Shown piece after piece: positions 1-5,783 of a stretch of 32,296 nucleotides of DNA. A program made the position numbers and the translations under genes. Each line of letters starts with the position of its first letter. The first letter of the stretch is position 1. The stretch spans positions 1-32,296 of the forward strand of contig REGJ01000012.1 of the NCBI GenBank assembly GCA_003702525.1. Reading direction: 5' to 3'. Below the pieces are notes generated by a model. It was not told the origin of the DNA. It worked only from the letters and a program-made list of their open reading frames with translations, and ran no database searches. The DNA comes from Candidatus Nitrosopumilus sp. GTDB taxonomy: Archaea; Thermoproteota; Nitrososphaeria; Nitrososphaerales; Nitrosopumilaceae.

Positions 1-51
1 GAAGCAACACAAAAAGGAATTGGAGGATTTTTGATAGGATATGTCTACTAG
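1..51 (+). CDS. rps8: Ribosomal protein uS8, C-terminal end (partial)
   Basis: The frame is open from the window edge to a TAG at 49-51 and ends in GGFLIGYVY, which fits the conserved C-terminus of archaeal small-subunit protein uS8. Its last codons overlap the ATG of rpl6 at 41, so the two genes are translationally linked, as expected in the archaeal spc ribosomal operon. Only 16 residues are visible; the identification rests on this tail and the neighbouring uL6. Confidence 0.75.
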   Translation, partial: EATQKGIGGFLIGYVY

Positions 52-598
52 TCAACTCGAAAAAATGCAAGACCAGGTAGAAATTCCTGAAGGAGTAACA
101 GTTACACAAAACAAAAACATGTTATTGTTTGAAGGTCCATTAGGTAAAACCCACAAAAATTTCAGAAACATTCCAGTACATATCGAAATTGTAGATGGTA
201 AAGTAAATCTCAAAACAATTGGTGAGAAAAAAAGAGATTATGCTATCTTACACACCGCAAGATCAATTATCAGAAATATTTGCGAAGGTCTTGTTGAAGG
301 ATACACAATTAAAATGAAAGTAGTCTTTGCACACTTTCCAATTACAGTGAAAGTAGAAGGTAAAAAAATTCTAATTGAAAACTTCCAAGGTGAAAGAGCA
401 CCAAGAAGTACACACATCATGGGTAATACAAAAGTAATTCCAAAAGGTGAAGACGTAATTCTTACGGGAGAAGTTTGGACAGACATTACACAAACTGCTG
501 CAAATATTGAATTAAAAACAAAAGTAAAGAACAAAGATCATAGAGTTTTCCTAGACGGTATCTACGTCTATGAAAAGAAAAAAGGCATAGAAAAATAA
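41..598 (+). CDS. rpl6: Large-subunit ribosomal protein uL6 (L6)
   Basis: This is a structural protein of the 50S subunit near the factor-binding region. The 185-aa length and the pattern of two similar beta-rich halves fit archaeal uL6. Recognisable stretches include VEIPEGVTVT at the N-terminus, FEGPLGKTHKNF (about residues 30-41), VEGKKILIENFQGERAPR (about residues 105-122) and VILTGE with the following DI.QTAANIE (residues 139-157). The ATG at 41 overlaps the end of uS8. In many archaea uL6 is followed by eL32, eL19, uL18 and uS5; here an unknown small gene and a tRNA follow instead, so the cluster is broken at this point. Confidence 0.95.
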   Translation: MSTSQLEKMQDQVEIPEGVTVTQNKNMLLFEGPLGKTHKNFRNIPVHIEIVDGKVNLKTIGEKKRDYAILHTARSIIRNICEGLVEGYTIKMKVVFAHFPITVKVEGKKILIENFQGERAPRSTHIMGNTKVIPKGEDVILTGEVWTDITQTAANIELKTKVKNKDHRVFLDGIYVYEKKKGIEK

Positions 599-613
599 AT
601 TTCAGTTTTTCTA

Positions 614-901
614 ATGACCCTAGACCCTGAATTTGCTAAACAAACAACAGACTTAATCACACAGACTTTAGAATTATACAAAAAATCAGGTGCTTCTCCA
701 CGGGTTGGAGAGATTTGGAATTGTGAGAAAATAGGGGACTTCTTGTGTGGTTTTTTTGTTGGAGAAATGGTCGGTTCCGCACTTAGTGCATTTCAAGTTG
801 TACATCAAAGAGAGCCAACTGCAGATGAACACTTGGAAATTATCGAGTTAGTAGAGAGTCATTCAAAAGAAATCAAAGATTTTTTTGCCAAATTTAACTA
901 A
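614..901 (+). CDS. Small conserved-looking protein of unknown function
   Basis: I do not recognise this 95-aa acidic protein. It starts with ATG 15 nt after the uL6 stop and is probably co-transcribed with it. The N-terminal half is polar; the middle holds WNCEKIGDFLCGFFVGEMVG (residues 31-50), a glycine-rich hydrophobic stretch too polar to be a clear membrane helix. The C-terminal part looks like an amphipathic helix (residues 70-94). No catalytic motif is visible. The position after a ribosomal gene suggests housekeeping expression but does not give a function. Confidence 0.75.
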   Translation: MTLDPEFAKQTTDLITQTLELYKKSGASPRVGEIWNCEKIGDFLCGFFVGEMVGSALSAFQVVHQREPTADEHLEIIELVESHSKEIKDFFAKFN

Positions 902-939
902 ACTACAGACAACTTTGGTCTAAATTGTATAGTCGCAAG

Positions 940-952
940 GATTAAATCACTT
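940..952 (+). promoter_or_regulatory. TATA-like box of tRNA-Asn
   Basis: The sequence GGATTAAATCACT lies about 25-30 nt before the first base of the tRNA, the normal distance for an archaeal TATA box. The match to a consensus is only partial, so this is inferred from spacing. Confidence 0.4.
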
Positions 953-973
953 TTCCCAAGGTACAAACATGTT

Positions 974-1047
974 GCCGCCCTAGCTCAGCGTGGTAGAGCA
1001 TCCGACTGTTAATCGGACGGTCGTCAGTTCAAGTCTGATGGGCGGCG
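974..1047 (+). tRNA. tRNA-Asn (anticodon GTT)
   Basis: The cloverleaf can be folded by hand. The acceptor arms are GCCGCCC (974-980) and GGGCGGC (1040-1046) with discriminator G. The D stem is GCTC/GAGC, the anticodon stem TCCGA/TCGGA with loop CTGTTAA, and the T stem GTCAG/CTGAT (one G-U pair) with loop TTCAAGT. GTT reads Asn codons AAC and AAU. No CCA is encoded and no intron is seen. It sits alone between uL6-linked genes and a zinc-ribbon gene. Confidence 0.97.
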
Positions 1048-1051
1048 CTTC

Positions 1052-1077
1052 TTTCTAAACTCGAGTTTTGAAACATT
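1052..1077. repeat. Interspersed palindrome, copy 1 (diverged)
   Basis: TTTCTAAACTCGAG followed by TTTTGAAACATT is a diverged copy of the palindrome at 1119, 1755 and 4487. It starts 5 nt after the tRNA-Asn end. The left half (TTTCTAAACTCG) is identical to copies 3 and 4; the right half has changed. Confidence 0.7.
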
Positions 1078-1118
1078 TTATTTTGATACTAGTAACATAA
1101 TCACAAGTATAGAAAAAT

Positions 1119-1148
1119 AATATTTCTAAATTCGAATTTAGAAATATT
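1119..1148. repeat. Interspersed palindrome, copy 2 (perfect 30-bp palindrome)
   Basis: Positions 1119-1133 and 1134-1148 are exact reverse complements: the left half is AATATTTCTAAATTC and the right half GAATTTAGAAATATT. Copies 3 and 4 share the core arms TTTCTAAA and TTTAGAAA. It lies in the spacer between tRNA-Asn and the zinc-ribbon gene, 87 nt before that gene's start. Confidence 0.9.
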
Positions 1149-1223
1149 GATCGGTTGACAGTAATTGGTTTACACTATTAGACAACATAGATCTAATAGA
1201 TGATCGCACATTTAGAATAATGC

Positions 1224-1230
1224 AGGAGGT
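1224..1230 (+). promoter_or_regulatory. Strong Shine-Dalgarno for the zinc-ribbon gene
   Basis: AGGAGGT lies 5 nt before a TTG codon at 1236. It fixes the TTG as the start and is an unusually complete Shine-Dalgarno for this window, where most genes seem leaderless. Confidence 0.8.
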
Positions 1231-1235
1231 TTACA

Positions 1236-1484
1236 TTGGTCAGAACTAGAAGGGCCAACAGATATTGTGTTGATTGTGGCGCAAGACTAGTGTATTACCC
1301 TAGATTATCAAACCCAAAAGCACCAAATGAACACAGAGTACTAGTTTATGCATGTCCAGATTGTACTGACGACTTTGAAAAACCAAAAATGTTCTCAATT
1401 AAACGAAACCAAGTAGAAGATCCATTAGAAACAGTAGAGATAGAAATCACACAGTTACAGAAAAAAGCAGCTTCTACAAAATAA
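1236..1484 (+). CDS. Small zinc-ribbon protein
   Basis: This 82-aa protein has two cysteine pairs, CVDC (residues 11-14) and CPDC (residues 40-43), spaced as in a zinc ribbon with a basic N-terminus (MVRTRRANRY). The C-terminal third is charged and probably helical. The TTG start is chosen because of the AGGAGGT 5 nt upstream. Zinc ribbons of this size commonly bind nucleic acid or protein, but the target is unknown. It is followed after 10 nt by a small membrane-protein gene on the same strand. Confidence 0.8.
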   Translation: MVRTRRANRYCVDCGARLVYYPRLSNPKAPNEHRVLVYACPDCTDDFEKPKMFSIKRNQVEDPLETVEIEITQLQKKAASTK

Positions 1485-1494
1485 TTTTAAGAAA

Positions 1495-1722
1495 ATGTCA
1501 TATCCAGAAAGACCAAGAAGCAATCTATGGTTTTTGTTACCAATATTTTTTGGGATAATAGGCGGAATTATTACGTATTTTATTTTGCGTAATGATGATC
1601 CAAAAAAAGCAAAAAATTGTTTGTATCTAGGAATTGCATTAATGGTGGCAGGATTAGTTTTCAATGCAATTATTGCATCAATTATTCCTGAATTTGGTCC
1701 TGGTTTCAGAGTAAACGTGTAG
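1495..1722 (+). CDS. Small two-helix membrane protein
   Basis: The 75-aa product has a polar, proline-rich N-terminus (MSYPERPRSN), a first membrane helix (about residues 11-31), a short charged loop (RNDDPKKAKN, 32-41) and a second helix (about 42-63). Small proteins with this layout and a DDPKKAK-like loop are common in marine Thaumarchaeota as uncharacterised membrane proteins. The 10-nt gap after the zinc-ribbon gene suggests one transcript. Its function is unknown. Confidence 0.75.
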   Translation: MSYPERPRSNLWFLLPIFFGIIGGIITYFILRNDDPKKAKNCLYLGIALMVAGLVFNAIIASIIPEFGPGFRVNV

Positions 1723-1754
1723 AGAATTACGATGTTTTACAAGTAAAGATTTAC

Positions 1755-1784
1755 AATATTTCTAAACTCGAATTTAGAAACATT
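1755..1784. repeat. Interspersed palindrome, copy 3
   Basis: Left half AATATTTCTAAACTC, right half GAATTTAGAAACATT; these are reverse complements except for two positions. It differs from copy 2 at only two bases. It sits 33 nt after the stop of the small membrane protein and 62 nt before the DUF2299-like gene. Confidence 0.9.
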
Positions 1785-1846
1785 ATAAATTTAGTACTGT
1801 AATCATTTGATTTAGAGTCATATAGGACCACTTACAACAATTTGTA

Positions 1847-2296
1847 ATGAGTGCCTCAAGAATGAGAGATAATGTTGAAAGATGGTTAATTCATGAAGGA
1901 TTAAAGTTCGAAGAGGTCAAAAATCCTGAAAATATGTTTCAAATTCTTGTAAAACATGCAGGTCCTGCAGGAGTTCCTGTAGAAATCTTTGAGCCAAAAG
2001 CACAAGAAGGAATTTTGGTAGTTGGTTCCAAAGTTAATATGAAAAATAACCAAATTGCAAGGTATTTGGGATTTAGTGAAGAAGAAAAAGCAAAATTTGA
2101 GAAAAAAGTGGCAGATTATTGCTACACACTACAAGCAATTAACAAAAATACTACAGAAGATGGAAAACTAAAGATCGGAGTTTACGTGGTGTTGGACAAA
2201 GAAGGAGACATCAATCAACAAGGATTGTTTGATGCAATGGATAGAGTTTCAGAAATGCATGAAAAAACTGCAAGATTTCTAATGAAGACATTCTAA
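1847..2296 (+). CDS. DUF2299-like protein
   Basis: The 149-aa protein resembles the archaeal DUF2299 family in length and in its N-terminal pattern VERWLIHEGLKFEEVKNPEN followed by a beta strand (MFQILVKH). The middle, residues about 70-90, is a charged helix with EEEKAKFEKKV, and the end has a strand (KIGVYVVLDKEG) and a helix. The layout recalls type III secretion chaperone-like folds, but that is inference. No catalytic residues are evident. A TATA-like ATTATAAATTTAG lies at 1782-1794, overlapping the end of palindrome copy 3. Confidence 0.6.
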   Translation: MSASRMRDNVERWLIHEGLKFEEVKNPENMFQILVKHAGPAGVPVEIFEPKAQEGILVVGSKVNMKNNQIARYLGFSEEEKAKFEKKVADYCYTLQAINKNTTEDGKLKIGVYVVLDKEGDINQQGLFDAMDRVSEMHEKTARFLMKTF

Positions 2297-2353
2297 ATAG
2301 ACAATTTATCAGTTATACGCGGGCCTTATATCAAAAATTACAATATTCAAATC

Positions 2354-2506
2354 ATGAAAAGAAAAACAACAAAATCAAAACCAAGAGAACTTACAATTTC
2401 TACAACAGAATTGTCAAGATTTGGCATGGGGGTTATGAATAGAGCCCTCAAAGTAGTAAATACTGCAAAAAAAGGCAAAATTACAATCAGAGTAGAGCAA
2501 CAATAA
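2354..2506 (+). CDS. 50-aa basic protein
   Basis: The short frame begins with ATG (MKRKTTKSKP) and ends at TAA 2504-2506. It is strongly basic at the N-terminus, followed by an amphipathic stretch (residues 14-40, including SRFGMGVMNRALKVVNTAKK) and a strand KITIRVEQQ. It is supported by gene-like composition, a position 57 nt after the DUF2299-like gene and a strong hairpin just after its stop. The pattern could suit a small nucleic-acid-binding protein, but no family was recognised. Confidence 0.65.
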   Translation: MKRKTTKSKPRELTISTTELSRFGMGVMNRALKVVNTAKKGKITIRVEQQ

Positions 2507-2528
2507 ACTCAAGTTTTGTCATTTCAGC

Positions 2529-2553
2529 AAGGGGCTAAAAAGCCCCTTTTTTC
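2529..2553 (+). terminator. GC-rich hairpin with T-tract
   Basis: AAGGGGCT (2529-2536), loop AAAA, AGCCCCTT (2541-2548) and a run of T follow the 50-aa gene by 22 nt. This looks like a bacterial intrinsic terminator. Archaeal RNA polymerase mainly needs the T-tract, so the hairpin may also protect the RNA 3' end. Confidence 0.75.
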
Positions 2554-2766
2554 CTATTTTCTGGATGTATTTTTGGAAGACATACCAGTGGTTAGTACAA
2601 AATAATTGGCATAATTTTCATGAGGTTAGATTCAATATTGGACATGGAAATAATCATTGGTCCTGCAACAGAGCTTGCAGACAAAATGATGGATAGTACA
2701 TTAGTGCTAGTTGACAAGTTAATGTCATCAGTTCTACTAAGTTAGATTGGTTTAGGGCAAATTTCT

Positions 2767-3210
2767 GCTCAAAAACCCCCCTATTTTGGTAGAAAATGTA
2801 TGTTCAAATGGACAAGCAGAAGGTAAAATCACAATATTTTGCTAAAAATTCATGGAAATCAATTCTTTACAGATTGATGAAGATGCAATAAACGAGTAAT
2901 TTGCAGGTACCAATAACATATTGGATAATTTTAGAATCCTTTCATCTGAGATTTTTACTCAAGTTTCAGAGTTAATTGGAGAACTTGCGCAAAAATTTCT
3001 AAAATGAGTAATTTGTTGTAATTATGCCTAGGCGTTAAACCCCCCTCTAATTTTACCACAATTAGGCACAATACCAATTTTTCAAAATCAGGCGTTTTGA
3101 GGGGGGGTTGAACACTTGTGCCTAGATGTGAAATGCAACCATCAAACCACCAAGATGTCCCAGCTAAACATGTATGACCTTTTTAGGTCATGCCTAGAAG
3201 CTCAACCCCC
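2767..3210. repeat. Degenerate C-tract repeat family (four copies)
   Basis: Three plus-strand copies read CTCAAAAACCCCCCTATTTT (from 2769), TTAAACCCCCCTCTAATTTT (from 3035) and CTCAACCCCCATATTTTGAT (from 3201). A fourth lies inverted at 3099-3125 (reverse strand GTTCAACCCCCCCTC). Two plus-strand copies are preceded by ATGCCTAG and the inverted one by CTAGGCAC. Copies at 3038-3047 and 3099-3109 form an inverted pair that could fold as a stem. Confidence 0.55.
2852..3007 (+). pseudogene. Possible decayed small gene
   Basis: The frame from ATG 2852 reads MEINSLQIDEDAINE, meets TAA at 2897-2899, then continues open with coding-like, helix-forming content (NNILDNFRILSSEIF and VSELIGELAQKFLK) to TGA 3005-3007. 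A single in-frame stop in otherwise protein-like sequence suggests a recent loss of function. It could also be chance in AT-rich sequence. Confidence 0.3.
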
Positions 3211-3221
3211 ATATTTTGATG

Positions 3222-3285
3222 AAAAAATCACCAAAAATTACTAAAAAATAGACCAAAAAATTACCCAAAAAATACCTCAAAAAAA
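3222..3285. other. Phased A-tracts (probable intrinsically bent DNA)
   Basis: Six A-runs of 5-7 bases start at 3222, 3233, 3243, 3255, 3267 and 3279, so they repeat every 10-12 bp. A-tracts in phase with the helical turn bend DNA. The linkers are short and similar (CACC, TTACT, TAGACC, TTACCC, TACCTC, GACC). Confidence 0.7.
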
Positions 3286-3360
3286 GACCAAGATGGAACA
3301 CTGGATCGAATCAAAATTCCGTGGATTTTATGTCATAAAGTGTCGTAATACTATCAGAGT

Positions 3361-3407
3361 TTAGGCCCCTGCCCCTCTCACTTGTGCAATTTTGCACCGG
3401 GGTCTAA
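3361..3407. repeat. Nested inverted repeat before the DUF4352-like gene
   Basis: TTAGGCCCC (3361-3369) pairs with GGGGTCTAA (3399-3407) with one G-T pair. Inside it GTGCAA-TT-TTGCAC (3384-3397) is a second hairpin. It covers the only upstream start codon (TTG 3382) of the next gene. Confidence 0.6.
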
Positions 3408-3945
3408 GCGCTTTTTTTCCAAACTATGCAACTATATATCAAAAAAACAGTGGTTTTTTGTGGCAGGAATAGCTATTGTGATATTATTTGGAGCCGTAAT
3501 CGCTTCAATGGCAGTTGCAATGTACATGTACAGTGAATATCAGGTGAATTTTATCGAAACAAAAGCAGGAGAACCTGTCACAGTGGGACCTGTAGAATAT
3601 ACAGTCACATTTGAAGGAACACATGAGGGAGATAAAGAAACACAGCCAGAAAATACGTTTGTGATGATAGGAATTACAGCTAAGAATGTTGGAGATGAAA
3701 AAACAGTACTCTCAGGAGGACAATTCCATTTCGTTGATGAAAAAGAACAGAAACATGAAGCAGTTTATGGAGAATTTTCTGCTAAAGATCTTCTTTTGGA
3801 AGGATTAGAACCTGGCAAATCAATTGAAAAAACAACACAGTTTGATTTTCCATTTAATGAAGAAGAAACTTATAAAATAATTATTCGACCACAAAAAGAA
3901 CAATCAACAGTTGATGTTGCAGTGATTTGTATAACAAATTGTTGA
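3382..3945 (+). CDS. Membrane-anchored DUF4352-like protein
   Basis: The product has a short cytoplasmic N-terminus, one membrane helix (about residues 25-50, WFFVAGIAIVILFGAV and beyond) and an extracytoplasmic beta-rich domain (about 55-187). The pattern of PVTVGPVEYTV, NTFVMIGITAKNVGD and LEPGKSIEKTTQFDFP is typical of DUF4352/telokin-like immunoglobulin-fold domains. There is a Cys pair at the C-terminus (CITNC). The start is uncertain: there is no in-frame ATG. TTG 3382 lies inside a hairpin, while GTG 3460 would begin within the membrane helix and lose the basic N-terminus. A likely role is an envelope-exposed binding domain. Confidence 0.7.
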   Translation: MCNFAPGSKRFFSKLCNYISKKQWFFVAGIAIVILFGAVIASMAVAMYMYSEYQVNFIETKAGEPVTVGPVEYTVTFEGTHEGDKETQPENTFVMIGITAKNVGDEKTVLSGGQFHFVDEKEQKHEAVYGEFSAKDLLLEGLEPGKSIEKTTQFDFPFNEEETYKIIIRPQKEQSTVDVAVICITNC

Positions 3946-4047
3946 TCGCAATTACAAAAAATGTGAAATTATAGTCAAATTTTTCTATAGATTACGTAAT
4001 ATTGTGTGACTTTTACCATATAACACACATCATTTTTGAAAAAAATC

Positions 4048-4449
4048 ATGGCAATATCTAAAGCCAAAAGAGCCGAAGCAGCTAAGAAAGCAGCAAGAAC
4101 TCGTAAGAGAAATGCAGCTAAGAAAGCAGCAGAGGCAGCAGCAGCAGCAGCATCTCGTAAGAGAAAAGCAGCACGTAAAAGAAATGCAGCTACTAAAGCA
4201 GCACCAAAGAGACGTACTGCAGCTAAACGTAAGGCAGCTCCAAAGAGAAAGGCAGCTACTAAACGTAAGGCAGCTCCAAAGAGAAAAACTGCAGCTAAAA
4301 GAAAAGCAGCTCCAAAGAGAAAAGCCGCAAAACGAAAGGCAGCTCCAAAGAGAAAAACTGCAGCTAAAAGAAAAGCCGCTCCAAAGAGAAAGGCAGCTAC
4401 TAAACGTAGAGCCGCTCCAAAGAGAAAGGCAGCTAAACGTCGACGTTAA
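4048..4449 (+). CDS. Lys/Arg/Ala repeat protein resembling the histone H1 tail
   Basis: From ATG 4048 the 133-aa protein is almost only Ala, Lys, Arg, Thr and Pro, with hardly any acidic or aromatic residues. The second half (4198-4446) is seven tandem units of 11-12 residues, AAPKRK(A/T)A(A/T/-)KRK. This is the composition of eukaryotic H1 tails and of bacterial H1-like proteins such as HctB and AlgP, which bind DNA through charge. It probably compacts or coats nucleic acid. A TTG 12 nt upstream in frame is an alternative start. The repeated DNA makes copy number prone to change. A T-tract (4463-4469) follows. Confidence 0.85.
   Translation: MAISKAKRAEAAKKAARTRKRNAAKKAAEAAAAAASRKRKAARKRNAATKAAPKRRTAAKRKAAPKRKAATKRKAAPKRKTAAKRKAAPKRKAAKRKAAPKRKTAAKRKAAPKRKAATKRRAAPKRKAAKRRR
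4198..4446 (+). repeat. Tandem 33-36-bp coding repeat in the H1-like gene
   Basis: Seven units beginning GCAGCTCCAAAGAGAAA (variants GCAGCACCAAAGAGACGT, GCCGCTCCAAAGAGAAA) alternate 36-bp and 33-bp lengths. Synonymous differences (GCA/GCC/GCT, CGT/AGA/CGA) show the array is not a very recent pure duplication. Confidence 0.85.
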
Positions 4450-4486
4450 GCTGCTAGGCTACCTTTTTTCTACACTCTATATTTAT

Positions 4487-4516
4487 TATATTTCTAAACT
4501 CGAATTTAGAAACATT
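4487..4516. repeat. Interspersed palindrome, copy 4
   Basis: Left half TATATTTCTAAACTC, right half GAATTTAGAAACATT. It lies between two convergent genes (the H1-like gene and the PPOX gene), a place where no promoter is needed. That argues that the palindrome family is not simply a promoter operator. Confidence 0.9.
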
Positions 4517-4524
4517 AGAAATTG

Positions 4525-4929
4525 CTAGTCTGACATTTTCAATTCAGGTAAAACAAAAACTTTGTTTGGTTTTATTTTTAGGATAACTCTTTTCTCATCA
4601 TCGCGTTTGAATGGATAATGTTCACGTCCCATGTATTGCTGTGTTAATTTGTCTGCATGTTTGTAATCATAATCAGGAATTAATTCTTCAACAATTCCAC
4701 GGATTGTGGTCATATCAAGTGGGTTATCTTTTGAAACAACAGAAACTGCGACTCTAGGATCTCGTAAAACATTTTTGTGTTTTATTCTACCTTCTGCAGT
4801 GTTTACCAAAACATAGCCGTCTTCATAATTTGCCCAAACAGGTGAAACTTGTGGAGAACCATCTTTCATTACAGTTGCAATATATACAAGATTTTTTTCA
4901 GAAAATAATTTTACAGCTTTTTCATCCAT
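4525..4929 (-). CDS. PPOX-class (pyridoxamine oxidase-like) flavin/F420-binding protein
   Basis: The 134-aa protein has the split beta-barrel pattern of the pyridoxamine 5'-phosphate oxidase superfamily: NLVYIATVMKDGSPQVSPVW (residues 13-32), then YVLVNTAEGRIKHKNVLRDP (39-58) and a following strand VAVSVV. The R.KHKN.LRDPRV motif is typical of the F420-dependent branch (TIGR03618-like). Members bind FMN or F420 and reduce small molecules; the substrate cannot be told. Its ATG overlaps the end of the upstream gene by 8 nt, so the two are translationally coupled. Confidence 0.88.
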   Translation of the reverse strand: MDEKAVKLFSEKNLVYIATVMKDGSPQVSPVWANYEDGYVLVNTAEGRIKHKNVLRDPRVAVSVVSKDNPLDMTTIRGIVEELIPDYDYKHADKLTQQYMGREHYPFKRDDEKRVILKIKPNKVFVLPELKMSD

Positions 4930-5242
4930 TTACTTCATTTCTCCATATTGTAGGCAGTTGTTCGATTTTTGTAATTATTTCTAATGCTTTTTCGTTGTCT
5001 TTTTCTTGCATTGCCACTGAAAAATCATATCCTAATCGGATCGCTTCAGGGGAAAGATCTTTTATGGACTCTAAATCCTTGCCTTCAATCTTTATTCGTT
5101 CACCAATTGCACACATTTTCCAGTTATCAGACATATCCTGGTGTTCTTGACCAAGTTCTTGCATAACTTGTTGACGCCAATTTGTAAGAGTCATATTTTC
5201 GATGAGGTCTTCAGTTTTCTGGCTGTAAAAAACACGCACCAT
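4922..5242 (-). CDS. Unknown 106-aa protein coupled to the PPOX gene
   Basis: I do not recognise a family. The sequence is mostly helical and soluble, with NWRQQVMQELGQEHQDMSDN (residues 21-40), KIEGKDLESIKDLSPEAIRL (51-70) and a C-terminal ITKIEQLPTIWRNE. Its stop overlaps the PPOX start by 8 nt. It lies 37 nt downstream of an ArsR-like regulator gene, and a 24-bp near-palindrome ends 2 nt before its ATG. The three genes probably form one regulated unit; the function is unknown. Confidence 0.7.
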   Translation of the reverse strand: MVRVFYSQKTEDLIENMTLTNWRQQVMQELGQEHQDMSDNWKMCAIGERIKIEGKDLESIKDLSPEAIRLGYDFSVAMQEKDNEKALEIITKIEQLPTIWRNEVNG

Positions 5243-5244
5243 AC

Positions 5245-5268
5245 AAGAATTTCTTGCAAGAAATACTT
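5245..5268. promoter_or_regulatory. Near-perfect 24-bp palindrome just before the 106-aa gene
   Basis: Core ATTTCTTGCAAGAAAT is a perfect 16-bp palindrome, extended by AAGA/TACTT arms with one mismatch pair. It sits directly before the start codon on the minus strand and 12 bp from the end of the ArsR-like gene. It could be an operator or an RNA hairpin that masks translation. Confidence 0.55.
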
Positions 5269-5279
5269 AGGTGTAACGA

Positions 5280-5783
5280 TTATTTTTTGCCAGAATTCTC
5301 AAGGACATTTGTCATGGCGCGATTCATAATCTCCATTACCAAATACTGAGAATATTCTTCAGATTTCTTTCCTTTTGATTTTCCAGTTTTTGGAGTTAAA
5401 CCTTTGAGGATTTTTTCGATTTTTGCAGATGTGTTGTCGATGAGTTTTGAATATTTTGAATCAAAATCTTCAGGAGTTTCAAAATCAAGCAACTTTGTTG
5501 AGGTGCTATAGAATTTTGTTATGGCACCACGAGATTCCTCAATTTTTACAATTTCAATTAATCCTGATTCTTTTAGGATTTCTAAATGATGACGGATTGT
5601 TGTTAATGCTTTTTTGAATCCAGATTTTTTCAATGCAGTTGTAATCTGGTCAGCAGAGAGAGCCTGATGATATAATATTTCAACAATTTTTGCACGTGCA
5701 GGGTCTTCAATTGCTCGAGCGTGTTCAATACTTGTCGTAACAATACGATTTACTTTGATTTGTTTTTCTAATAACGTAGACAT
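5280..5783 (-). CDS. ArsR-like winged-helix transcription regulator
   Basis: Residues about 20-100 form a winged helix: ARAIEDPARAKIVEILYHQA, then SADQITTALKKSG, the probable recognition helix KKALTTIRHHLEILKESGLI, and the wing IVKIEESRGAITKFYSTS. ArsR-family and related repressors share this order. The C-terminal 60 residues are a lysine-rich helix (LKGLTPKTGKSKGKKSEEY) and a final helix, perhaps for dimerisation. No metal-binding Cys/His cluster is present, so another signal is likely. It is the first gene of a minus-strand unit with two downstream genes. Confidence 0.85.
   Translation of the reverse strand: MSTLLEKQIKVNRIVTTSIEHARAIEDPARAKIVEILYHQALSADQITTALKKSGFKKALTTIRHHLEILKESGLIEIVKIEESRGAITKFYSTSTKLLDFETPEDFDSKYSKLIDNTSAKIEKILKGLTPKTGKSKGKKSEEYSQYLVMEIMNRAMTNVLENSGKK

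Larger units (their letters stand above)
2554..3381. other. Gene-poor spacer with C-tract repeats and short decayed frames
   Basis: No convincing gene fills these 830 bases. A 41-codon frame from ATG 2620 to TAG 2745 and a 31-codon frame from ATG 2798 are the best short ones; neither has recognisable features. Runs of 5-7 C or G at 2776-2781, 3040-3045, 3101-3107 and 3206-3210 lie in related sequence contexts. TGCCTAG occurs at 3025, 3119 and 3191. Phased A-tracts follow at 3222-3285. Confidence 0.6.

Noticed and set aside
2620-2745. 41-codon frame from ATG 2620
   Set aside because: It shows no domain, no clear upstream signal and sits in a decayed, repeat-bearing spacer; chance frames of this size are common here, so it is mentioned only in the spacer entry.
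4198-4446. Direct repeats considered as a CRISPR array
   Set aside because: The units are coding, adjoin without variable spacers and keep the reading frame of one protein.
4112-4528. Gln/Leu/Arg-rich frame in the second plus-strand reading frame
   Set aside because: It is the shadow of the Lys/Arg/Ala repeat gene; its composition comes from the repeated codons read out of frame, and it runs through the downstream palindrome.
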